Source of the DNA: Acanthamoeba sp. SK_2022b
Lineage: Eukaryota; Discosea; Longamoebia; Acanthamoebidae
Direction of reading: 5' to 3'
DNA: 64,000 nt
NCBI GenBank assembly: GCA_027943245.1
Contig: JANDJZ010000008.1
Location: 124,001-188,000, forward strand
Both the position numbers and the translations under genes were made by a program. Each line of letters starts with the position of its first letter. Positions within the stretch are counted from its first letter, which is position 1. Below are positions 33,050-44,551 of this stretch, piece by piece. The notes under the pieces are model-generated. The model was not told the origin of the DNA. It searched no databases and saw nothing but the letters and a program-made list of their open reading frames with translations.

Positions 33050-33332
33050 CTTCGGTGGGTTCGCCTGCGCCGAACGGGTAAAAGTTCCTTGCGGTGCCCA
33101 CCACAAGTTTTGTGTGAAGCGCTTGCCTGGAATACAGCCGTTGTGGTTCTAATTCGTGGCATCGGTAAAAAAGGCGCCAGTTATCAGACGCCTCGCTGGA
33201 GTTACGGAGCCTAAATGGCTGTCGCCGTGGCGGGAAAAAAGGGCGCCAACTCAGGAAACGCAGGAAAGGCGCTGACAGATTGGATTGGAAGTGAACGGTT
33301 CCTTCGCACTGCACCCTCGCCGTCGTTGAGAT
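33050..33332. promoter_or_regulatory. Divergent promoter spacer, kinesin / topoisomerase II
   Basis: 283 bp between two opposing start codons. It contains two near copies of a motif around ggaaacgcaggaaaggcgc and ggcgggaaaaaagggcgc, resembling E2F-type TTTSSCGC sites in the inverse direction (gcgccaac, ggcgggaa). An E2F role for a proliferation gene such as topoisomerase II is plausible but unproven. Confidence 0.4.
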
Positions 33333-36300
33333 GTCTGACGATGATGACTTCGACTTTTCAGAAGATGGCTACTCGCCCAAGAAGACGGTATCCATATATC
33401 GCCTGTAGTTTTGTGCAAGAGTTTCCAATTTCTCACGGTTGAATTCAATTCATGAATTGTTCGTCTCTTCGCGCAGGCGCCGACCAAGAAGGTATGTGCA
33501 AGCGCGTCGCATCGCTGACACTTGAAATCTGGACTGACAGCGATGATTTTGGTAATGCCAGACGGCGGGTACGAAGCGAGTAGCGAAGACGGCACCTGCA
33601 AAGAAGGCACCCACCAAGCAGGCGCGCAAGGTTCTTTCTGAAGATGATGGTACGGACGAGTCCTTCGAGGTGCAGCCCAAATCGTACGACGGTAAGACGA
33701 TCGAACAAATCTACCAGAAGAAGACGCCCTTGGAGCACGTTCTTCTTCGGCCAGACACCTACGTCGGTTCGATTGAGTCACGAGAGGAGAAAATGTGGGT
33801 CTATGACGAGTTGGTGGGGATGAACTACCGCGAGATCTCCTACGTTCCTGGTCTCTACAAGATCTTCGACGAAATCTTGGTCAATGCTGCTGACAACTAT
33901 CAGCGCGACAAGACCATGGACAAGATCCAGGTCACCATCAATGCCGAGACCAATACCATCTCTGTTTGGAACAACGGACAAGGTGCCACTAGGTTCCGCG
34001 TGCTTCTGGCAGTCTTTGCAGTCTCTCACGCTTATCGGCAGGCATCCCGGTCGAGCTGCATGCGGAAGAGAAGATGCACGTCCCCGAGCTTATCTTCGGC
34101 CATCTCCTCACTTCCTCGAACTACGACGACGACATGAACAAGGTCACAGGTGGACGTAACGGTTACGGTGCCAAGCTGGCCAACATCTTCTCGAAACACT
34201 TCAGCGTTGAGTGTCTCGACAGCAAGCGGAAGCGAAAGTTCTTCATGGAGTGGGAGAACAATATGACGAAGCGTCACGAGCCTGTGATCAAGTCGACGAC
34301 GGTCAAGAATGACTACACCCAAGTGAGCTTCACGCCCGACCTGAAGCGGTTCAACATGAAGAGCTTCGACAAGGACATCATCGCGCTCTTCACCAAGCGC
34401 GTGTACGATATTGCCGGCTGCAATCCGAAGCTGAAAGTCTACCTCAACGAGCAGCTCATCAAGATCAGCAGCTTCGAGAAGTACGTCGAGCTCTATTTCG
34501 AGAAGAAGGAGGTGCCCCACGTCTTCCAACAGATCGGCGACCGCTGGTCTGTGTGCGTCGCTCTGAGCAGCTCCGGCCAGTTCCAGCAAGTGAGCTTCGT
34601 CAACAGCATCTGCACGACCAAGGGCGGCACCCACGTCAAGTACGTGACGGACAAGCTGACGAAGGAGCTCACGCCGATCATCAACAAGAAGAACAAGGGC
34701 GGCGCCGAGATCAAGGGCCACCAGATCAAGAACTACGTGTGGATCTTCGTCAACTCGCTCATTGTCAACCCGGCTTTCGATTCGCAGACGAAGGAGACTC
34801 TCACCAGCCAGGCCTCCAAGTTCGGCTCCAAATGCGAGCTACCGCCCGAGTTCGTCAATAAGGGTAAACGCAACCCTGTCTCGCAGCCTCCATGTGGTAT
34901 TGTCTCAATTCTTTTCCTTTTACTGTTCGTTTCCAGTCGCCAAGAAGTGTACCATTGTCGAGAACGTCCTCCAGTTCGCGCAGTTCAAGCAAAAGCAGCA
35001 GCTCGGCCGCAAGGGTGGCTCGAAGAAGACTCGAGTGAGCGGCATCGTCAAGCTGGACGACGCCAACGAAGCCGGAGGCAAGAACGCCGACAAGTGCACT
35101 CTCATTCTCACCGAAGGAGACTCTGCCAAGACGCTGGCGGTGAGCGGTCTTTCGGTCGTGGGAAGGGATCGCTACGGCGTGTTCCCGCTCAAGGGCAAGC
35201 CCCTTAACGTACGAGAGGCGACACACAAGCAGATCATGGACAACGCCGAGTTCGGCCACATCATGCAGATTCTGGGCCTCAAACCCAATATCAAGTACGA
35301 TTCGACCAAGGGCCTGCGCTATGGTCGCCTGATGATCATGACGGATCAGGTTAGCTCCCTCCTACTCTCCAACAGCAGTCTGAGCTGTGAAGGTCGCTCA
35401 CCATGACCTTATTACCAACTCGACGCAACCAGGATCACGATGGCTCGCACATCAAGGGCCTTGTGATCAACTTCGTGCACCACTTCTGGCCCGACTTGCT
35501 CAAGACTCCTGGGTTCCTCACTGAGTTCATCACTCCGATCGTCAAGGTTCAGACACAACAAACTCGCATCTGTGCTCGTTGGTTGCTCGTGCTGGCCGAA
35601 GCTTACATGGTGGTGCAATGTGACATTGCAGGCCACGAAGAAGAAGGAAACCCTTTCGTTCTACACGATGACCGAGTACGAGACCTGGAAGCAGGAGAAC
35701 AACAACGGACAGGGATGGAAGATCAAGTACTACAAGGGTCTCGGTACCTCCTCGGCGCAGGAAGCCAAGGAATACTTCTCGGAGCTCCAGCGCCACAAGA
35801 TTGACTTCACCTGGGCTGGCGATGAGGACGGCGACGCGATCGACATGGCCTTCAGCAAGAAGCGGGTAGAGGACAGAAAGACATGGATATCCAAGTTCGA
35901 GGTAACCCGCATTCTCCTCCCCTTTCGCCATCGTACACACGAACGTGATGATCCACTGACACCGGTGGCTCATCTTCTAGCCCGGCACCTATCTGGACCA
36001 AGACGTGGATGAGCTTCCGTACAGCGACTTTATCCACAAGGAGCTGATCCACTTCTCGATCGCCGATTGTGCTCGTTCCATTCCCTCGTTGGTCGATGGA
36101 CTGAAGCCGGGACAGCGCAAGATCCTCTACACCTGCCTCAGCAAGAACATCAGGGAGGAGATTAGGGTGGCCCAGCTGAGCGGTTCCGTCTCTCTACACT
36201 CGGCCTACCACCACGGTGAGGAGTCTCTCAACAAGACGATCGTTGCCATGGCCCACAACTTTGTCGGCTCGAACAACATCAACCTCCTCTTCCCCGCCGG

Positions 36301-39142
36301 AAGTTTCGGTAGTCGTCTCCACGGCGGAAAGGACGCTGCCAGCCCCAGGTATCTCCACACGCGTCTGTGTGATATCACTCGCACCATCTTCCACCCCGAT
36401 GACGACAAGCTCCTCAACTACCTCGATGACGACGGCCTGCTGGTAGAACCCGAGTTCTACGTTCCCATCATCCCGCTCTCCCTCGTGAACGGTAGCGAGG
36501 GCATCGGTACTGGCTGGAGCACCTTTGTGCCCAACTACAACCCGAGGGATATCGTCGACAACATCAAGCGGATGCTCAGGAACGAGTCCCCGCAGGAGAT
36601 GATCCCCTGGTACCGCGCCTTCGAGGTACGAGGCTCGCATTCTGGCAAATGGCAACAAGAAGAAACCATGGTGCTGACCGACCCCCGTGGACACGCATTG
36701 CAGGGCAACCTCGTGGACGACAAGGACGGCAAGACTCCTCGCTACCGCATCACTGGCCTGTGGAACAAGCCCGACTCGCACACGCTCGAGATCACCGAGC
36801 TGCCCATCAGCGTCTGGACCCAGGGCTACAAGAAGTTCCTGGAGACCCTGCTCGAGCCCGACAAAAAGAGAAAGTTCGCTGTCGTCAAGGTAAGGCCTCC
36901 CCTGCTTTGCATGAGCAACGCGGAGTTTGTTTCTGATTACATCATGTTTCGCCCGTTAGGATTACACGGAGCACCACACGGACTCGAAGGTGCACTTCGT
37001 CATCTCGCTCACCGACGAAGCGTCCGTTTGGGACGACTCGGAGATCGAGAAACAGTTCAAGCTCTCCAAGTACATCAGCATGAACAACATGCATCTGTTC
37101 GACCGCAATGGACACATCGCCAGGTACGGCTCGTGCACGTCGGTCCTGCAAGAGTTCTACGACATTCGCCTCGAGTACTACGAGAAGCGAAAGGTAACCC
37201 CCCCCCATTCGCACGTCTGCAGTGCTTTCACAAATAGGCGGCTGACCACGATTCGTGATACCTCTTCTCCTCTCAAACAAACTAAAGGCCTACCTTACCG
37301 ACACCCTCAGCAAGCAGCTGTCGAAGCTCGACAACCAAGTCCGCTTCATTCTCGCCGTCATCAAGAAGGAGATTGTTGTGAACAACCGCAGGAAGGTCGA
37401 GCTTCTCAAGGAGCTGGAGAACAAGGGGTTCGATAAGTTCGAAAGCGATGCCAAGGAGAAGAAGAAGAAGAACAAGACGACCAGCAGCAAGCCCAAGAAG
37501 GGCGACGCTGACGCCGACGATGAAGACGACGACGAGGCCAAGTCTACCAAAAAGGCCGAGACGGGCTACAACTACCTTCTTAGCATGCCCATTTGGAACT
37601 TGACGATGGAGAGGGTATGCGTCTCGTCAAGAGCTCATTGGTATTGTTGTCGAAGTAACTGAGGAGCTCATATCTGACGCCACGCCAACCCTTTTGTCTC
37701 CTCCACCGACAGGTGCAAAAGCTGCAGAAGCAGAGAGACGACAAGCAGGAGGAGCTCGACACGCTCAAGGCCACTCCCATCAAGGACCTGTGGGAGAGAG
37801 ATCTGGACGCTTTCCTGGCCGCCTTTGAGGTACCACCTTCGCATCGTATGCCCTCCCCCCTGCAGTCGTGTGCTAATGCAGTAAACCGGTGCGTGTGCGT
37901 GTGCGTGTGTTATTTATTTTTTTCCCCTCCTCATGACAGGCCCACGAACAGGAGATCCTCGACATCGAGTCCCAGGTGCCGCACTCCAAGAAGGCCGGAC
38001 GCGGACGGAGGAGGGCGCCACCGAAGAGGAAGCCCGCCCCCAAGAAGAGCAAGGATGACTCAGATGACGACTTTGACGCAGCACCGGCCAAGAAGGCCCC
38101 AGCGGCCCGAGCTCGAGCGACAGCCTCCGCAGCCAAGAAGCCGAGGGTGGACGAAGAGGACGACAGTCCAGCTCCACCTCCCGCCAAGCGAGCTCCAGCG
38201 GCCAAGAAGGCGGCAACCGCTGTTGCGGCCAAGAAGGAGGACCTCCAGCAGAAGAAGCTGGACGACCTGTTCAAGAAGCCCACGGTTAAGGCGACTGCTG
38301 CGGCAGCCAAAAAGGAAGAGGAGAAGGACGAGGAGGAGAAGGACGACGATTACGACTCGGGAGACGAGGTGGTGGCGCAGACAGCCAAGATGGGGAAAAA
38401 GGCGAGCGTGATCAGTATCGTCGACGATGATGAAGATGAAGATGATTCGGATGTCGGCACGAGCAAGGGCAAGGAGGCGCCCAAGCCCACGCGGGTCGAG
38501 AGCGAGGTGGAGGACTCTCCCGTCGTCGTGAGGAAGCGAACAACCAAGGCCGCCACGACCACGGCGACCAGCGCGAGCGCCAAGAAGACCAAAGCTCTGG
38601 TGGACCTGAGCCTCTCTGAAGGCAGCGATGACGATGAAGACAAAATGGAGGTAGAGGAGAAGACGGCCAAGAAGCCTGCGGCAAAAGGAAAGGCTGCTGC
38701 TGCCAAGCCTGCCGCTGCGCCCAAGAAGGGCAGGGCCGCCGCGAGCAAGAAGGCCAAGACGATCCAGTCTGATGAAAGCGAGGAGGAGGAGAGCGAAGAA
38801 GAGGAGAAGCCGGTAAAGAAAGCCCCCGTGAAGAAGGCGCCAGCGACCAAGAAGGCGCCGGTCAAGAAGGCCGCCGCCACGACTGCCAAGAGGACCGCCG
38901 CAACGAAGAAGGCCAAGGACGAAAGCGAGGAAGAGGAGGACATGAGCGAGGAGGAGAGCGAGGAGGAGAAGCCCAAGAGCAAGAAGCCGCCCCCGAGGAG
39001 AGCGGCAGCGCCTGCGCGCGTGACCAAGGCCAAGGCCCTCACCAAGAGGCTGAAGGTCGACTCGGAAGACGATGACGATGACGACGGGGAGGAAGAGGAG
39101 TCCTACGTGGACGGGGGCGATGACGAGGACTACTCGGACTGA
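33333..39142 (+). CDS. TOP2: DNA topoisomerase II (eukaryotic type IIA)
   Basis: ATP-driven double-strand passage enzyme for decatenation and chromosome segregation in the nucleus. Short acidic N-terminal exons start at ATG 33333 (MSDDDDFDFSEDGY). ATPase domain: LLRPDTYVGSIE, KIFDEILVNAADN (Bergerat Mg/ATP site), GGRNGYGAKLANIFS. TOPRIM: LTEGDSAKTLAVSGL, PLKGKPLNVREAT, and DQDHDGSHIKGL rebuilt across an intron at 35349-35431. Breakage-reunion: YHHGEESLNKTI, GGKDAASPRYLHTR with the active-site Tyr, SEGIGTGWST. The C-terminal domain (from about 37970) is a long Lys/Ala and Glu/Asp low-complexity tail with repeated KKAP and SEEEES blocks, ending VDGGDDEDYSD. More than ten short introns. All catalytic motifs are intact. 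Confidence 0.95.
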
Positions 39143-39153
39143 TCGCCTGCCAC

Positions 39154-39290
39154 CCCTCAGCCCCCCCCCCCCGCGACCCAAGAGCATTGTATATCGCCAA
39201 TCCCCGTTGTTTGAATTGAGGCCCGACCGCGTTGGATGCGTTTGGTTCTCCGCAACACCACGCATCGCCACGGGGTTTGGGGGGGGGGGG
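39154..39290. repeat. C12 and G12 homopolymers flanking the TOP2-ELO gap
   Basis: A run of 12 C (about 39161-39172), 19 bp after the TOP2 stop, and a run of 12 G (39279-39290) upstream of the ELO start are in opposite orientation about 105 bp apart and could pair as a G/C stem. Confidence 0.85.
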
Positions 39291-39442
39291 TAGCGCGGGG
39301 TCGGCCACTGCGAGTTCCAGACCGACCGAGACTGCGCCGCCCAACGGGAGCGGAGGAAGCACTCCACTTCGGAGTTTCAGGTTGGCGCGAGTTTCGGGGA
39401 AGGGACAGGGGCCGCCATTCATTTTGTGATACTCGCGGCGTG

Positions 39443-40689
39443 ATGGAGAGCGTGCAGTGTGTGGCGGAGGGCTTCCTTACCCGGGTGCCCGACGAGCGGA
39501 CGACCGAGTGGCCCCTTGTGGACTTTAACTCGGCACTTGGCGCGGCGGTCCTCTACTGCGCAACGGTCGCGGTCCTGCCTCGTCTTCTCGGCAACACCGG
39601 CGGCAAGCCGGCCGGCAAGGGGGCGGGCGAAAAGGCGGGCGACCTCCGAGGCATTCGGCTGGTGTACAATGCGGTCATGACGTTGGTCAACCTCTACTTC
39701 GTGGTGGAAATTGTCCGCCAAGCCGCTCTCACCACTTGGTTCGGCGCCATCACCCCTGGCGAGCAGGGCCTCGGAGTACGTTGCAAGCCCGGGCTCCTCC
39801 CTCCTTTTACGTTCTAAATTAATTATCCGCTCATTAATGCCCATTTGTTGCTTCTTTAAAACCCCGCACACTGTGCAGATGGCGAGGGTGTTGTACCTTT
39901 ACTACCTGTCCAAGGTCCTCGAGTGGATCGACACAGTACGGCACACCCAAGTGCACAGCTCCGCCCAACTGTATTTGGCTCACTCGCACGCAGGTGATCA
40001 TGATTGTCCGTGGAGCTCACCGCCAGCTGTCGTTCCTTCACGTGTACGGAAGAAAGCCAAACGCCGTGTAGACATGCCCTGCGCCTTGCCACTCATCTTT
40101 GTCCCTTGCACGTGGCCATTAGATACCATCACGTGGGCACGTTCCTCGTTTGGCGTTTCAATATCGCCTTCTACCCCGGCGGGGTACTTCACCGCCCAGA
40201 TTGTTTGCTCCTCGTTCGTGTCGAGTGACGTTCTCGTCGTCGCCGTGTGGATTTCCATCACAGGAGGCGTATCCGCCGGCTCTGTTCAATTCGTTTGTGC
40301 ACGTGGTGATGTACTACTACTACTTCCAGTCCACCCGCGGCTTCCAGCCTTGGTGGAAGATCTACCTCACCCGCCTTCAGATCTCTCAGCTCTTCTCCTT
40401 CGTCCTCCTCGGTACACCCCCTCCTCTCCTTGCACAAGCCTGTCTACCGCCTTGCCGCCTTCCCCCCCTCCCGAGGTCGCCGTGCTGATTCGTGGGCGCA
40501 GGAGCGTATGCTCTGGTCAACGCCGAACCGAAGCACCGCTACATCGGCATCATCAACGGCGGCTTCGCGCTGACCCTCCTCGTCCTCTTCTGCCACTTCT
40601 ACTTGGCCAGCTACGGCCGCCGCACCTCTTCATCCAAGCACGCCAACGACGGAGGCCCCTCTGCCGGCGCCAAGAGGAAGGAAGAGTAG
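39443..40689 (+). CDS. ELO-family very-long-chain fatty acid elongase
   Basis: 3-ketoacyl-CoA synthase of the ELO type, a multi-pass ER membrane enzyme extending fatty acyl-CoA by two carbons. Start ATG 39443. Exons give LVYNAVMTLVNLYFVVEIV, then VLYLYYLSKVLEWIDT (ELO block D-T), RQLSFLHVYHH across the intron 40044-40122, which exactly restores the catalytic HxxHH box, then FVHVVMYYYYF and WWKIYLTRLQISQLF. The C-terminal tail ends GAKRKEE, a lysine-rich ER-retrieval-like end. Stop TAG 40687-40689. An AATAAA lies at 40716-40721. It is convergent with the aminopeptidase gene. Confidence 0.88.
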
Positions 40690-40825
40690 TGGTGGTTGGC
40701 ACTCCAGAGGTGGGTAATAAAGCAAAGCCGCATTCCGGATCCGTCTTTATCTGTCTGCGCGCACATGAAGACGATCAAGCGTTTGCATCATCACCCGCAG
40801 GAGGCCGCGCTGGGCAGACGAAGAT

Positions 40826-41701
40826 CTAGTCGACCACCAGAGACTCGTCAAGCTTGGAGAAGTCCGAGTAAAACGCCTGACCGCACACACCACACGAAGA
40901 GAGGAGCTCGGTCAAACAAACTCCGACGAGGAGAGAAAGGACAAGAGAGTAGAGGTGGTGAGGTCACCTTGAGGAGGTTGACGGCGTGGGTGACGTCGTC
41001 GGCGCCGCACATCTCGCGGATGCTGTGCATGGAGAGCTGGGGTAGGCCGATGTCGATGGTGCGGATGCCGCAGCCGGCCGACAGGATGGGGCCGATGGTC
41101 GACCCGCACGGGCTGTCGTTGCGAACCACGAACTCCTGGATGGGCACGTCGTGGCGGCGGGCGAGCTCCTTGAGCAAGAAGGCCGTGATCGAGGTCGTGG
41201 CGTAGCGCTGGTTGGCGTTGTACTTGATCGCCACTCCCTTCTGCATCATTGGCTGATGGTTCTCCTCGTGCTTCTCCCTATTATTACATGCGTGCGCAAA
41301 CACAACCCCAATGGCAGCGGTGAGGTGGGCGAATAGACTAATGGGGGAGGAGGGCTGGCTTACGGGTAGTTGGGGTGGACGGAGTGGGCCATGTCAGCGG
41401 AGATGAGGTAGCTCTGTCGGTAGGCGCGCTGGACGGCGTCGACTGAGTTGCCGAGACCGGCGCAGGCCAGGATGCGCTCGATGGTCTGCGGCATAAGGTT
41501 TGACGCAGCCCCGTGGGCCGACTCACTACACGTGCCAGGACATCATCAGCCGTTCTTGCCACTCGTTTGTCACGCGTGTTGGATTAACGCTACCTTCCAA
41601 TCTCCTCGTTGTCAAACAGAGCCACCAGCCTGATGCGGGTGTCGTTGGCCACCGACTCGGGCGTGGAGGCAGCCAGGAAGCCCTACGGGAGGGGATAGAA
41701 G

Positions 41702-41738
<37 letters not shown>

Positions 41739-43180
41739 TAAGCAGAGGAGTGTATTGGGAAAGAAAGAGAGAATGGGGGAGGGGGTCGCGTACGGTGAGA
41801 CAGCAGTAGGACATCATGAGATTGTCTAGGCGAGGCGAGAAGATGAACTCGTTGAGGGCGCCGCCAACGCACGCGGGCTGGGTATCGCACACGCTCAGCT
41901 CCAAATCGCGGATCTGCGAGGCTGCACATACGCACACCGCACAACAAGAAATTAATAGTTTTTAACCAAGTACGAATAAGTATTAACAATGCTCCAGATA
42001 ATTGATAATAGAAAAAACACGCACGCTCAACACCGAGTTCGTCGGCCAACAGCTTGAGGAGCAGTGGCTGATGGGCGGGCTTGGCATCGGTCGGCTTGTT
42101 CAGCGTGCTGTTTTTTGCAACACGCCACACGAGTGGGAGGCCTGTTCAGTTGCCGTTGGTACACGGTTATGGTGGACATACTTCTTGATGCTGGTGGCAA
42201 GGACGGGGAAGCCGAGGTGGGTCTGCGTGTTGATCTTGAACGCCGAGCGTTCGTCGGCCGACGTCAGGTGGATGGCGAGGTTCGGCACGCGCAGAATAGG
42301 CCTGCACACACGCGCGCACAGCGGCACACCTCACGCAGCTTAGCAGTGCTGTCCGCCGGGCTGGCCTCTGGCATGACATGTCTCATTTGCCCCGAACCTA
42401 GTGATCCTGACCAGGCGGTGCTCAAACTTGTTCTCACCGGTAGCAACCACGACCCGTCCGGCCACGGTCAGATCCCTGCCGCGGCGCGCGTGCACAACCA
42501 AGAGGCAGACAGTGAGCAGCAAAAGCAATCAGTGCCGCGAGAACACATGGCCTGTGACACACATTCCATAGGGAGAGGAGTGGCGTGTGCGCGGGAGGTC
42601 GGTACCTGTCGAACCAGGTGTGCCACAGACCGCCGCCGTACGTCTCGACGCCCACCTGAAGGAAGCCCTTGCTCTCACGGATCGAGACTGGCTTGATCTG
42701 ATATCACATGCACGCACACGCGATTGACGATAGCGGAGTAAATACGACTGGGGCACGTGCGCAAACATGACAGCGCATGCCACTCAAGAAAGACCGAAGC
42801 GTGGGGGAGGGAGTGGGTCGCCTTGCCTTCAGGTTGGGGCTGTCAGTGTGGGCGGCCGAGATGTTGATGCCGTTGCCAGCCTCCTGTAACAATCCGCGCC
42901 GCAGCAATGAGCAACGAGCGAGAGAGACAGCGACTGCGGCGGGAGAGGGACGCGGTACGTATTTGCCGCCGACGACGAAGGCGAAGATGGAGGAGTGGTT
43001 GCGGGTGAAGAAGTACTTCTCGCCGGCCTTTAGCTTCCACTCTTCGTTCTCCTTGATCTGGACGAAGCCCTGGGCGAGCAGGCGCTCCTTGGCCGACTGG
43101 ACGGCGTGGAAGGCGGACGGGCTAGCGTTGACAAAGTCGAGGAAACCCTGGACCTGCTCGTCGATCTTCAAATCCTTCTC
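40826..43180 (-). CDS. DNPEP: Aspartyl aminopeptidase (M18 family)
   Basis: Zinc aminopeptidase removing N-terminal Asp or Glu from peptides. Minus-strand exons in order: [56 protein letters not shown] (metal-binding His-x-Asp), [63 protein letters not shown], and [20 protein letters not shown] with the last metal His. These are all M18 signatures. The final exon is [15 protein letters not shown] with TAG at 40826-40828. The 5' end is not settled: the exon start at 43180 follows a CACCAG acceptor, and no in-frame ATG was found just upstream, so a further 5' exon is needed in the stretch up to about 43500. Confidence 0.85.
41702..41738. repeat. (CA)n(GA)n microsatellite in aminopeptidase intron
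   Basis: A compound CA then GA repeat within an intron of the M18 gene. Confidence 0.85.
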
Positions 43181-43349
43181 CTGGTGATGGTGTGGAGGCG
43201 AAGAAACCGAACGCCCACCTAGGTGAGCTGATGATTCGCGTGGCGATGAATGTCTGCTGGTCCCAGCTACGGAGGCTGCGGAAGATCGAATTGGAAAGAA
43301 GGATGGCTGGCGCAACGCCAGCAAATTTGTAATTTTAGATTGATGGCGA

Positions 43350-44551
43350 AGGCCTTCACTGCAGATGGGCCGTCTGGTGGCCACTGAAGAGGGCCCCAAA
43401 CAAAGGGGCAAGAATTTCGCCTGCCTTAGTCCCAGATCTGCAGGTCTTAGCTGTGCTGTGCCGATGACCCTGACAGAATTCTGTGGACGCAAATGCGTTG
43501 GCACTTGTGGGCATCACCTTGGTCGTCCGTAAAAGAGTGGTGGAAAGAATCAGGAGTCTCTTGCAACGTACCATCTTGTGCTGTGCTGTCACGTATTGTG
43601 TTGGCCGAAATGCGAGAAAATACGGGACTAGACATAATAATTTGATGTTTTTCTCCACAGCAATTGCAAGCACATTCACCTGCATCGGCCACTGAGCTTC
43701 ACACTCAAGCACATCTCAAGCTCTGCAGCAGATGAAGGATGAGATGTGTGCCCTGGTAATGATCTCTGACACCACCAAAAGAGACACCCCAATGGCCTTT
43801 GGAAGATGTGGGAGGATGGATGTCATTGAGCTCCACTCTGTTGCTCAGTATATACAAGATCTGCCTTGAGCTGTGAAGGCATGTGAATCCTTGAAAGTGT
43901 TTGAGCAATCTGGACAAGCCTAGCTGTGTGGGATGAGCTGCTACATGATCACTATAAGTTTGTATGAATGAATGAGAAAATTTCTCTGACAAAAATGAAA
44001 ATCTCTGTGGCCAATTGCAGGCCTTTCTGTTGACATGACCTCCAGATTTATAACCTGTCAAACACACCTGTTTACTTGACTTGTCTCTTTCTTGCAATAT
44101 ATAAACTACAGTTTCAATCATCATTGTGTGGCATGCTCCTTGCTCAAAAGCTTGGTGCACAGGTGTCAGGATGTAGTCAATGCCTTTGTGTTGATAGAAA
44201 CTGCAGGTGGCTTGTAGGAGTCATGATCTTCAACACCCAGCATCATCAGGATGGGCGTCTGATGGTTGGCAATATTGAGGTCAAGTGCCATTGTGGAACT
44301 GCTTGTCAAGGTTGATAACACAGAAGGAACAACTGCCTCAATTCCCGTCAAAAATGACTGAAGTATGTCAAATGAAAACCTCACTTACTTTCCAATCCCT
44401 GTGATCTAGCTCCGCAGTGACAAGACTAAACTCAACATGGTCATACGCAACTAGCCCCATCTCGACAGAGGGGTGTGTTGGGTCTAATCGCAACTTTTAC
44501 TATCTCATGAGTTTTTTCGTATACTACAGGCAGGCAAGAGGTAGGAGATGT
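43350..44551. other. Low-GC patch without a confident gene
   Basis: Composition falls and resembles the transposon island at 7-9 kb. Minus-strand frames of 72 to 151 codons are open at 43705-44160 and 44166-44384 but show no motif I recognise. It may be a decayed element, and its left part may also hold the missing 5' exon and promoter of the aminopeptidase gene. Confidence 0.4.

Noticed and set aside
38060..39367. 435-codon minus-strand frame
   Set aside because: Antisense of the low-complexity topoisomerase II tail; lacks any domain.
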